Positions 27,738 to 35,350 of a stretch of 58,383 nucleotides of DNA are shown here, piece by piece; within the stretch, counting starts at the first letter, position 1, and each line of letters starts with the position of its first letter. Both the position numbers and the translations under genes were made by a program. Where the stretch lies: assembly GCA_002155895.1 (NCBI GenBank), contig MUMD01000146.1, positions 1 to 58,383 on the forward strand. Direction: 5' to 3'. The DNA is from Streptomyces rochei (GTDB lineage: Bacteria; Actinomycetota; Actinomycetes; Streptomycetales; Streptomycetaceae). A model generated the notes under the pieces. It worked only from the letters and a program-made list of their open reading frames with translations. It had not been told where the DNA came from and searched no databases.

Positions 27738-28535
27738 ATGAGCGACGCCCCGGCGTCCTTCGAGACCGTCCCCGGCGACCCCGCCTCCCCCGTGATCCTC
27801 CACGTGCCGCACTCCTCCCGGCACATCCCCGCCGACGTCCGGGCCGGCATCGTACTGGACGACGCGGCGCTGGAGCGGGAGCTGGACCACATCACCGACG
27901 CGCACACGGCCGAGATCGCCCGGGCGGCGGCCGGGCTCGCCGGGCTCACCCCCTGGCGGTTCGTCAACCGGACGTCGCGCCTGGTCGTCGATCCGGAGCG
28001 GTTCCCGGACGAGCGGGAGGAGATGACGGCCGTCGGGATGGGCGCGGTGTACACGCGGACCACGCACCGCGAGGTCCTGCGGTCCGACGGCACCGCCCCC
28101 GAGCCGCTGATCGAGCGCTGGTTCCGGCCCTACGCGCGGGCGATGACCGAGGCGGTCGCGGGCCGGCTCGCCGCCACCGGCCGGGCGGTGATCATCGACG
28201 TGCACTCCTACCCCACCGAACCGCTGCCCTACGAACTGCACGGCCAGGGCCCGCGCCCGCCGGTCTGCCTGGGCACCGACGGCTTCCACACGTCGCCGAA
28301 GCTGCTGGCCGCGGCCCGCGACGCGTTCGCGCCGTGCGGGGAGACCGGGCTGGACAGCCCGTTCGGCGGGACGTACGTGCCGCTGGACTTCTACGGAAAG
28401 CGGGCCGAGGTCGGCGCGCTGATGGTGGAGATCCGCCGGGACACCTACATGAGCGAGCCGGGCGGACCGGCCGGACCCGGTCTGTCCCGCCTCGCCGAGG
28501 CGCTGGCGACGCTGGTCGACGCCGTGTCCGGCTGA
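27738..28535 (+). CDS. N-formylglutamate amidohydrolase family protein
   Basis: 265 residues, FGase/HutG-type zinc hydrolase fold. Family landmarks are [10 protein letters not shown] near the start, the [12 protein letters not shown] segment and [13 protein letters not shown] in the middle, which supply likely metal ligands. Related enzymes hydrolyse N-formyl-L-glutamate at the end of the five-step histidine pathway, but no hut genes are near, so the actual substrate is uncertain. ATG at 27738 is preceded by GCGAGG; an upstream in-frame start at 27687 has no signal and would overlap the icd terminator. Confidence 0.85.
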   Translation: MSDAPASFETVPGDPASPVILHVPHSSRHIPADVRAGIVLDDAALERELDHITDAHTAEIARAAAGLAGLTPWRFVNRTSRLVVDPERFPDEREEMTAVGMGAVYTRTTHREVLRSDGTAPEPLIERWFRPYARAMTEAVAGRLAATGRAVIIDVHSYPTEPLPYELHGQGPRPPVCLGTDGFHTSPKLLAAARDAFAPCGETGLDSPFGGTYVPLDFYGKRAEVGALMVEIRRDTYMSEPGGPAGPGLSRLAEALATLVDAVSG

Positions 28536-28618
28536 TCCGGCGGGCCCCGGAGCCCGCGCGCCCACCGGCTGGAGCACTCCCGCGCGACAGCCGCCGGGCG
28601 CGCGGCCAGGGTGGGTGC

Positions 28619-29845
28619 ATGACGCAGGAGACCACCACGCTGACCGGCCAGTCCCCGCCCCCGGTACGGGACTGGCCCGCCCTCGACCTGGACGGACCGG
28701 AGTTCGACCCCGTCCTCGCCGACCTGATGCGCGAGGGGCCGCTGACCCGCGTACGGCTGCCGCACGGCGAGGGCTGGGCGTGGCTGGCCACCCGCTACGC
28801 GGACGTGAAGGCCATCACCAACGATCCGCGGTTCGGGCGCGCGGAGGTGACGAGGCGTCAGGTGACGCGGCTCGCGCCGCACTTCAAGCCGCGCCCCGGC
28901 TCGCTCGCCTTCGCCGACCAGCCCGACCACAACCGGCTGCGGCGCGCGGTCGCGGGGGCGTTCACCGTGGGCAGGGCGAAGGCGCTGCGCCCGAGGGCGC
29001 AGGAGATCCTCGACGGCCTGGTGGACGGGGTGGTGGCGGACGGCCCGCCCGCGGATCTGGTCGAGCGGGTCCTGGAGCCCTTCCCGATCGCCGTCGTCAG
29101 CGAGGTGATGGGCGTTCCGCCCGCCGACCGGGAGCGGGTGCACGCCTGGACCCGGCAGATCATCTCCACCTCCGGCGGCGCCGAGGCCGCCGAGCGGGCC
29201 AAGCAGGGCCTGTACGGGTGGATCACCGAGACGGTGCGCGCCCGTGCCGGCAGCTCCGGTGACGACGTGTACGCGATGCTCGGCGCCGCGGTGGGCCGGG
29301 GCGAGGTCGACGAGACGGAGGCGGTCGGCCTGGCCGGACCGCTGCAGATCGGCGGCGAGGCCGTCACGCACAACGTCGGGCAGATGCTGTACGTGCTGCT
29401 CACCCGGCCGGAGCTGATGGCCAGGATGCGCGACGACCGCCCCGGGGTCCGGGGCGCCCTCCTGGACGAGCTGCTGCGCTGGATCCCGCACCGCACCTCG
29501 GTGGGGCTCGCCCGCATCGCCCTGGAGGACGTCGACCTGCACGGAACGCGCATCCGCGCCGGCGACCCCGTGTACGTCTCCTACCTCGCCGCCAACCGGG
29601 ACCCGGAGGTCTTCCCCGACCCGGACCGGATCGACCCGGACCGCGACCCCAATCCGCACCTGTCCTTCGGCAACGGGCACCACTACTGCACGGGTGCCGT
29701 CCTCGCCCGGATGCAGACCGAACTGCTCGTCGACACGCTGCTGGAGCGGCTGCCGGGGCTGCGGCTCGCGGTCCGGCCCGAAGAGGTCCGGTGGCGGCGC
29801 CGGACCATGATCCGCGGCCCGCGCACCCTGCCCTGCGCCTGGTGA
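28619..29845 (+). CDS. Cytochrome P450, CYP158A1-like (flaviolin-coupling family)
   Basis: 408-residue soluble bacterial P450. Heme ligand Cys357 lies in FGNGHHYCTG; the ExxR of the K helix is ELLRW. The I helix reads IGGEAVTHN (from Ile244), where the usual AG-x-D/E-T acid-alcohol pair is replaced by Ala/Val. CYP158A1 and CYP158A2 of S. coelicolor, which couple flaviolin into biflaviolins, share this loss of the conserved Thr, and CYP158A1 (SCO6998) sits close to the isocitrate dehydrogenase gene as here. The N-terminal residues (MTQETTTLTGQSPPP) also agree with my memory of CYP158A1. The tetrahydroxynaphthalene synthase that makes the flaviolin precursor is not in the window. Confidence 0.92.
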   Translation: MTQETTTLTGQSPPPVRDWPALDLDGPEFDPVLADLMREGPLTRVRLPHGEGWAWLATRYADVKAITNDPRFGRAEVTRRQVTRLAPHFKPRPGSLAFADQPDHNRLRRAVAGAFTVGRAKALRPRAQEILDGLVDGVVADGPPADLVERVLEPFPIAVVSEVMGVPPADRERVHAWTRQIISTSGGAEAAERAKQGLYGWITETVRARAGSSGDDVYAMLGAAVGRGEVDETEAVGLAGPLQIGGEAVTHNVGQMLYVLLTRPELMARMRDDRPGVRGALLDELLRWIPHRTSVGLARIALEDVDLHGTRIRAGDPVYVSYLAANRDPEVFPDPDRIDPDRDPNPHLSFGNGHHYCTGAVLARMQTELLVDTLLERLPGLRLAVRPEEVRWRRRTMIRGPRTLPCAW

Positions 29846-29855
29846 GAGCGGCGGT

Positions 29856-30407
29856 TCAGGCCCGCAGCCACTCCGTGACCACCACGTCCCCACCGGTCCG
29901 CAGCCGCAGCGCGAACGGGCCGGAGGGCGGGGCCTCGCCGGTGAAGCGCCCCAGGTCGTCCGCCGTGAGCCGGGCGTGGGCCCGCGGACCGCTCAGCACC
30001 TCGACGTCGGCCGGGCCCGGCGGCAGCAGCTGACCGATCAGGCCGTCCTCCGTCACCTCGACGTCGACGGTCACGTCGTCCACGCGGAAGGTCAGCATCC
30101 GCGGCGGGTCCTCCGCTCCCCTGACCGGGATGGCGTCGACCAGCGAGTCGAAGGTCAGCTCGGCGACGCGGGCGTCCAGGTCGTGCAGCGCGAAGGCGTC
30201 GACGGCGATCCGCCGCAGCTCGGCCGGGACCGGGTCCAGGATGGCGGCGGCCTGCCGCAGCTCCTCCTCCAGCAGTCCGGTGTCGAGTGCGTCGTCCGTG
30301 AAGTGCGTGGAGTCAGTGGAGTCCGAGGAATCCGTGAGGTCCGTGAGGTCCGCGAATGCCTCGTCGGACCCGTCGTCCCCGAACGCCTCGTCGTGTGTGC
30401 CGCTCAT
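29856..30407 (-). CDS. Acidic sigma-associated protein of unknown function
   Basis: 183 residues. Residues 1-45 are acidic and Ser/Thr/Asp-rich with repeated TD-x-TDS units, apparently disordered; residues 50-85 look helical (EEELRQAAAILDPVPAELRRIAVDAF); the rest is a beta-rich domain (LTFRVDDVTVDVEV, GQLLPPGPADVEV, then LGRFTGEAPPSGPFALRL). I recall this protein type beside sigma factors in actinobacteria, but know no function. It overlaps the end of the sigma-factor gene by four bases (ATGA-type overlap) and so is translationally coupled; a regulatory partner or substrate of the neighbouring proteases is a reasonable guess. Confidence 0.8.
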   Translation of the reverse strand: MSGTHDEAFGDDGSDEAFADLTDLTDSSDSTDSTHFTDDALDTGLLEEELRQAAAILDPVPAELRRIAVDAFALHDLDARVAELTFDSLVDAIPVRGAEDPPRMLTFRVDDVTVDVEVTEDGLIGQLLPPGPADVEVLSGPRAHARLTADDLGRFTGEAPPSGPFALRLRTGGDVVVTEWLRA

Positions 30408-30982
30408 GTCGTCGTCCCCCGTGCCTCTAGCCGGGCCCGCAGCCGGCGCAGACAGCGCTGGCGCATCGGCCCGATGCTGCCCACCGCGATTCCCAGCGCG
30501 GCGGACACCTCCTGGTAACTGGGCGGTGGCGAGGAGATCAGCACGCGCAGCAACTGGCGGCACCGCTCGCCCAGTTCCTCGAACTCCTGCCACAACCGCC
30601 GCACGCGCTCGGTCTGCGCCGCGGCCTCCTCGGAGTCGAGCACCGACTCCTCGGGCGTACGCTCCTCGCTCGGCCGGTCGAGCAGCTGCGGGTCGTCGGT
30701 CGGGGTCCACCGCTTCGACGCCCTCAGCAGCTTCAGGCACTCGTGCCGTGCCGTGCTCGCCAGCCAGGAACCGGTCTTCTCGGGCTCGCGGATGCGCCCC
30801 AGGTGCTGGGCGAACCGGAACCAGGCGGTCTGGTACACCTCGTGCGCGTCGGCGTCGGACAGCCCGTGCGAGCGCGCGACGGACCACACCAGCGGGCCCA
30901 GCCCGTCCACCAACTGCTTCCAGGCCGCCGCGTCCCCGTCGGCGGCCAACTGGACGAGCACCCCGACATCTGCACGGTCCAC
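30404..30982 (-). CDS. RNA polymerase sigma-70 (ECF-like) factor
   Basis: 192 residues with sigma region 2 (about 20-85; WLVWSV-like core LGPLVWSVARSHGLS, then DAHEVYQTAWFRFAQHL) and region 4 (about 130-185; CRQLLRVLIS, SYQEVSAALGIAVGSIGPMRQRCLRRLR). The linker contains a DDPQLLDRPSEERTPEE segment. No transmembrane anti-sigma factor is encoded; instead an acidic soluble protein overlaps its 3' end. GTG start chosen at the codon after AGGGGTGGGACC. A TACGAT -10-like hexamer lies about 30 bases upstream, so it may have a promoter separate from the subtilase gene 71 bases before it. Confidence 0.9.
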   Translation of the reverse strand: MDRADVGVLVQLAADGDAAAWKQLVDGLGPLVWSVARSHGLSDADAHEVYQTAWFRFAQHLGRIREPEKTGSWLASTARHECLKLLRASKRWTPTDDPQLLDRPSEERTPEESVLDSEEAAAQTERVRRLWQEFEELGERCRQLLRVLISSPPPSYQEVSAALGIAVGSIGPMRQRCLRRLRARLEARGTTT

Positions 30983-31053
30983 GGTCCCACCCCTCGTGTA
31001 CGACAGGCCATCGTACGCCGTGGAGTGGGTGGTTCCGCCGGGCATCGGGCCGC

Positions 31054-32487
31054 TCACGCCCCGTCGGCCGGCACCTCGACGGTGACCGGGTGCCAGGTGG
31101 GCGGCAGCAGCGCGGGCACGTGCGCCCCGCGCACCTCCGCGTACTCGGTGTTGGCGGCGAGCAGGCGGCGGCGCGCCACGCGCGGGTCCCGCTCCTTCGT
31201 CTCCGTCATGTGCGAGGCGACCAGGCCCGCGACGACGGGGGTCGCGAAGGAGGTGCCGCTCCACTGCGCGTGCCCCTCGAACATCACCTGGTCCGGCTTG
31301 GCCGGCGCCTCGCCGGGTTCGCTGAGGACGCCGTTGTGCCGGGGGTACCGGCAGGTGCAGGCGTAGCCGAAGCCGTACCGGCAGGCGTCGTAGGTGGAGT
31401 GCTGGTAGACGTAGGGCACGGGTGATCCGAAGCCGGTGAGGGCGCTGGTGAGGCGCTCGCCCGGGGCGTAGACCTTGACCCAGCCGCCGTGGTTGCTGAA
31501 GCAGGCGCCGAACTCGCCGTCGGCGCGCAGCGCGCCGACCGACAGCACCGAGCGCTCCCAGCCGGGGAGTTCCGCGTAGGCGGCGGGCCAGAAGGGGGTG
31601 GCGCTGCCGTTGTTGCCGGCGGCGGCGACCAGCAGGGTGCGCTGGTCGCGCAGCTCCTCCATGAAGGCGTGCACGCCGAGCAGGCCGTCGGTGCGGCCGT
31701 TGGAGGTGCCGGCGGAGAGGCTGAGGATCTCGGGCCAGCCGTCGCGGTCGACGGCCTCGAAGAGCTTCTCGCCCAGTTCGGACTCCAGGATGGCGCCCGC
31801 GTCGTTGAGCGTGTTGCGGACGGTCACGTGGGTGTTGGGGGCGACGGCGGCGACGAGTCCGGCGATGAAGGTGCCGTGGCCGACGTACTGCTGGAGGACG
31901 CCGTCCTCGTCGCACTCCTTGATCTGCGGGTCGCCCTCGGTGTGGGCGAGCAGCGGGGAGGACCGGTAGTCGTGCATCAGGCCGGTGTCGATGACGAGGA
32001 CGCCCACGGCGGTTCCCGCGTCGTACGGCGTGTCGGCGGGCGCCGGGTTCGGCGGTGCGCCCACCGGGACGGGCACGGGTTCGTCGCCGGGGCAGGCGTT
32101 CACGGCGATGGAGACGACGTGGTTGCGGCTGACGAGCCGGCGGCCCGCGCGCCCCTCCATGGTTCTGAGGGAGCGCAGGGCGTGCGCGACGGTGGGGTCG
32201 CCGCTCCCGTCGCCCTCGCCCGGGTCACCGACCCGGATGCGGGTGATGCCCGTGCGGTTGGCAGCGGGGCTCGCCCGGCGCACCTGGTCCGGGGTCAGGC
32301 CGTCCGTCGCGGTGAAGTGGTCGCGCACGGTGTCCTCGACGAGGCGGGCCTCCTCGCCGTCGCGGGCCAGGACGACGCCCTTCTCGTAGAGGAACTCGGC
32401 GGAGTCGTCCGGCCCCATCACCAGCGGGACGTCCGGCATCGAGCGCTGGATCTGGTCGAACTGCTCACGGAATCGCTGTGGTGCCAT
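31054..32487 (-). CDS. S8 family serine peptidase (subtilase), cytoplasmic
   Basis: 477 residues. The catalytic triad is intact: Asp167 (VLVIDTG), His204 (YVGHGTFIAG) and Ser413 (WSGTSFATP), with the oxyanion Asn near 292 (AAAGNNGS). There is no signal peptide or membrane segment, so it should act inside the cell, unlike most Streptomyces subtilases. An insertion before the Ser motif (about 355-405) has three closely spaced Cys (369, 377, 379) and resembles no domain I know. The first 150 residues may be a recognition or inhibitory domain. It is divergent from the TPR-CHAT gene and upstream of the sigma factor, suggesting a shared pathway. ATG with GGAGGG upstream. Confidence 0.9.
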   Translation of the reverse strand: MAPQRFREQFDQIQRSMPDVPLVMGPDDSAEFLYEKGVVLARDGEEARLVEDTVRDHFTATDGLTPDQVRRASPAANRTGITRIRVGDPGEGDGSGDPTVAHALRSLRTMEGRAGRRLVSRNHVVSIAVNACPGDEPVPVPVGAPPNPAPADTPYDAGTAVGVLVIDTGLMHDYRSSPLLAHTEGDPQIKECDEDGVLQQYVGHGTFIAGLVAAVAPNTHVTVRNTLNDAGAILESELGEKLFEAVDRDGWPEILSLSAGTSNGRTDGLLGVHAFMEELRDQRTLLVAAAGNNGSATPFWPAAYAELPGWERSVLSVGALRADGEFGACFSNHGGWVKVYAPGERLTSALTGFGSPVPYVYQHSTYDACRYGFGYACTCRYPRHNGVLSEPGEAPAKPDQVMFEGHAQWSGTSFATPVVAGLVASHMTETKERDPRVARRRLLAANTEYAEVRGAHVPALLPPTWHPVTVEVPADGA

Positions 32488-32629
32488 GGCATGCCCTCCA
32501 CTGAGGCGGCGGTGTGACGGCGGTCGTGGCCACGGTGGTGGCGACAGTCGTCAATCAGAGTCCGGGGGTGGCCGATTGATACAGACTCGGCCCTGTGGGG
32601 TGTGGTTCCGGACCACTACCATCCGTGGG

Positions 32630-35329
32630 GTGACAGCGGGAAACGACGCGGTGCTCCAACTCCTGCCGATGGTGTTCGCCGCCCCCGGCGAAGCGCTGGC
32701 CCGCGCGGAGGAACTGCTCGGGGCCGATCCCTCACCGCTGCACGCCTCGGTCGCCCATCAGGTGATCGGCATCTGGCAGCGGGACTTCGGCGACACCCGG
32801 CGGGCGCTGGCCCATCTGCGGCGCGCCCGTGAACTCGCGGCCCGCGCGGACTCGGCCGAGCGGGAGGCGGACGTACTGGCCACCCTGGGCGTGGCGCTGG
32901 TGCACGCCGGCCGCACCCGGGACGGGCTGGCGGCCTTCGAGCGGGGCGTCGCGCGCGGCACCGGGCACACCCGGGCACGGGTGCTGTACCGGCGGGCGTA
33001 CGTCTGGTGGGTGCTGGGGCGGCACGGCGAGGCGCTGGAGGACGTACGCCGGGCGGTCCCGGTGCTGCGGCAGGCCGACGACGTGATCTGGACGGCGCGG
33101 GCGCTGACCCTGCGGGCGACCGTGCACCTGGCGCTCGGCGCGGTGGAGCGGGCGGACGCCGACTTCACGGCGGCGGAGGCGCTGTGGGACACCACCGGCC
33201 AGGAACACGACAAGGCCGACGCGGTGGAGAGCCGGGGGCTGGCGGCGTTCCGCTCGGGCGACGTGCCGGCGGCTCTGAGGCTCCTGGACGAGGCGGAGGA
33301 GCGGTACGCGAAGCTGGGCACGCCGACGTTCATGCTGTCCATCCGCCGCTGCGAGGTGCTGATGGCGGCGGGGCTGGCGACGGAGGCACTGGCCGAGGCG
33401 GACGGGGCGATCGCGGCGCTGGACGGGATCGGCGGGCAGTCCACCCGCAAGGCGGAGCTGCTGCTGGTGGCCGCGCGGGCGGCCCGGCTGGCGGGCGATC
33501 CGCAGACCTCGCTGGCGCGCGCGGCCCTGGCGGTGCGGCTGTTCGCCGGGCAGCGGCGCACCTGGTACGAGACGCACGCCCGGCTGGTGCTGATCGAGGC
33601 GCGGGTGGCGACGGGGCGTGCCTCGGGGCGGCTGGTGGCGGACGCGGCGGCGGTGGCGGAGCGGCTGGCCGCCTTCGGTGCGCCGGCCGCCCCGGAGGCG
33701 TCGCTGCTGGCGGGACGGATCGCGCTGGGGCTCGGCTGGACGGCGGACGCGGAGCGGCATCTGGCGGTCGCCGCGCGCAGCCGGCACGGCGGGCCGCCGT
33801 TGGCCCGGATGACGGGCTGGGCGGCGCAGGCGCTGCGGGCGCGGGCTGCCGGGTCGGCGCGCGGCGTGCTGGAGGCATGCCGACGGGGTCTGGACGTCCT
33901 CGACGACCACCGGATGACGCTGGGCGCCTCGGAGTTGCGGGCGCGGGCCACCGCCCAGGGCGCGGAGCTGGCGGCGCTGGCGCAGCGGGCGAGCCTGGTG
34001 TCGGGCGGGCCGCGGCGGCTGCTGGTGTGGAGCGAGCGGTGGCGGGCGACGGTGCTGTCGGCGCCGCCGACCCGGCCGCCGGCCGATCCGGTGCTGCTGA
34101 GCACCATGACGGCGTTCCGGGAGCTGGCCGCCCGGGCGGAGGAGGCGCGCACGGACGGTGGTCGTCCCGCGCCCGCCCTGGAGCGCGAACAGCGCCGCCT
34201 GGAGCGGGAGATCCGCTCCCGCACCCTGCACATGCGGGGCGAGGGGCGCGGTGACGGCGACGGCGGCCGGTTCGACGTCGGGCGTCTGCTGGACCGGCTC
34301 GGTGACGAGCTGCGCCTGGTGGAACTGGCCGTGCTCGACGGGCGCGTGCACGTACTGCTGTGCGGGCAGGGGCGGGTACGGCGGTTCGAGGCGGGGTTGC
34401 TGGCGGAGGCGGAGCGGGAGGCCGAACACGTGCAGGCCGGGCTGCGCCGGCTGGCCCATCCCGGGGCCGAGGCCCGGCTGCCCCTGGTGGAGGCGGCCGG
34501 CGCGCGCCTCCAGGAGCTTCTGCTCGGTCCCGCCGCCGCTCACCTCGGCAACGGCCCGGTCGTCGTGGTCCCGCCCGGCAGGCTGCACCGCGTGCCGTGG
34601 GCCCTGCTGCCCGTGCTGCGCGACCGGGTGCTGAGCGTCTCGCCGTCGGCGAGCAGCTGGCTGCGCGCGAAGGACACCGCCCCGCCGCCCGGCGGCCGCC
34701 GGGTGCTGGTGCGCGGCCCGGGGCTGGCCAGCGGCGGCGCCGAGGTACCGGAACTCGCGGACCGCCACGCGGGCCCCCCTCCCCCGGCGCGCTCCGGGGA
34801 GAGTCCCCGGCGGGATACGGGGGCCCGGTCGGGCGGCGCGGGACCGCTCGACGGCCGGCCCGTGCTGCTGGAGGGGGACGAGGCGAGCGTGCCCCGGGTG
34901 CTGCGGGAGCTGGACGGGGCGGCGCTGGCGCACATCGCCGCGCACGGCGCCTTCCGCGCGGACAGCCCCTTGTTCTCGTCGCTGCGGATGGCGGACGGGC
35001 CGCTGATCGTGCACGACTTCGAGCGGCTGGACCGCAGCCCGTACCGGATCATCCTGTCCTGCTGCGACACCGCCCGTCTCGCCTCGGTCGGCGCGGACGA
35101 GCTGCTCGGGCTGGTCACCGCGCTGCTGCCGCTCGGCACGGCCGGGGTGGTGGCGTGCAGCGCGCCGGTCAACGACGCCGCGGTGGTGCCGTTGATGCTC
35201 GCGCTGCACAAGGGCCTGGACGCCGGGCTGTCCCTCGCGGAGGCGCTGCGCGACGCGCGGGCCGCGCTGCCGGGCGACGCCGTGCACCAGGCGACGGGGT
35301 GGGCGTTCTCCGCGTTCGGGGCGGCCTGA
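32630..35329 (+). CDS. TPR-repeat CHAT-domain protease (caspase-like)
   Basis: 899 residues. Roughly residues 1-480 are helical TPR-like repeats (for example GDTRRALAHLRRARELAARA). A basic linker is followed by a C-terminal CHAT domain (about 560-899; caspase HetF associated with TPRs). The His/Cys dyad is present: His772 in AHIAAHGAF and Cys812 in ILSCCDTA, followed by the conserved GADELLGLVTALLPLGTAGVV stretch (residues 820 on). CHAT proteases are soluble cysteine peptidases used in regulated cleavage. It is divergent from the subtilase-sigma genes. Start: GTG at 32630; no ribosome site, but TACCAT seven bases upstream could give a leaderless mRNA; an in-frame GTG at 32600 is possible. Confidence 0.88.
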   Translation: MTAGNDAVLQLLPMVFAAPGEALARAEELLGADPSPLHASVAHQVIGIWQRDFGDTRRALAHLRRARELAARADSAEREADVLATLGVALVHAGRTRDGLAAFERGVARGTGHTRARVLYRRAYVWWVLGRHGEALEDVRRAVPVLRQADDVIWTARALTLRATVHLALGAVERADADFTAAEALWDTTGQEHDKADAVESRGLAAFRSGDVPAALRLLDEAEERYAKLGTPTFMLSIRRCEVLMAAGLATEALAEADGAIAALDGIGGQSTRKAELLLVAARAARLAGDPQTSLARAALAVRLFAGQRRTWYETHARLVLIEARVATGRASGRLVADAAAVAERLAAFGAPAAPEASLLAGRIALGLGWTADAERHLAVAARSRHGGPPLARMTGWAAQALRARAAGSARGVLEACRRGLDVLDDHRMTLGASELRARATAQGAELAALAQRASLVSGGPRRLLVWSERWRATVLSAPPTRPPADPVLLSTMTAFRELAARAEEARTDGGRPAPALEREQRRLEREIRSRTLHMRGEGRGDGDGGRFDVGRLLDRLGDELRLVELAVLDGRVHVLLCGQGRVRRFEAGLLAEAEREAEHVQAGLRRLAHPGAEARLPLVEAAGARLQELLLGPAAAHLGNGPVVVVPPGRLHRVPWALLPVLRDRVLSVSPSASSWLRAKDTAPPPGGRRVLVRGPGLASGGAEVPELADRHAGPPPPARSGESPRRDTGARSGGAGPLDGRPVLLEGDEASVPRVLRELDGAALAHIAAHGAFRADSPLFSSLRMADGPLIVHDFERLDRSPYRIILSCCDTARLASVGADELLGLVTALLPLGTAGVVACSAPVNDAAVVPLMLALHKGLDAGLSLAEALRDARAALPGDAVHQATGWAFSAFGAA

Positions 35330-35350
35330 CCGGCCGACCGGCCGTCGCTC

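Noticed and set aside
34760-34835. Possible frameshift or insertion in the CHAT gene (Pro/Arg/Ser/Gly-rich stretch)
   Set aside because: The frame continues cleanly into the CHAT motifs; a variable linker is a simpler explanation.
32732-35287. 851-codon minus-strand frame inside the CHAT gene
   Set aside because: Antisense shadow, Gln/Arg/His-rich, with no recognisable domain; the plus frame has TPR and CHAT features.
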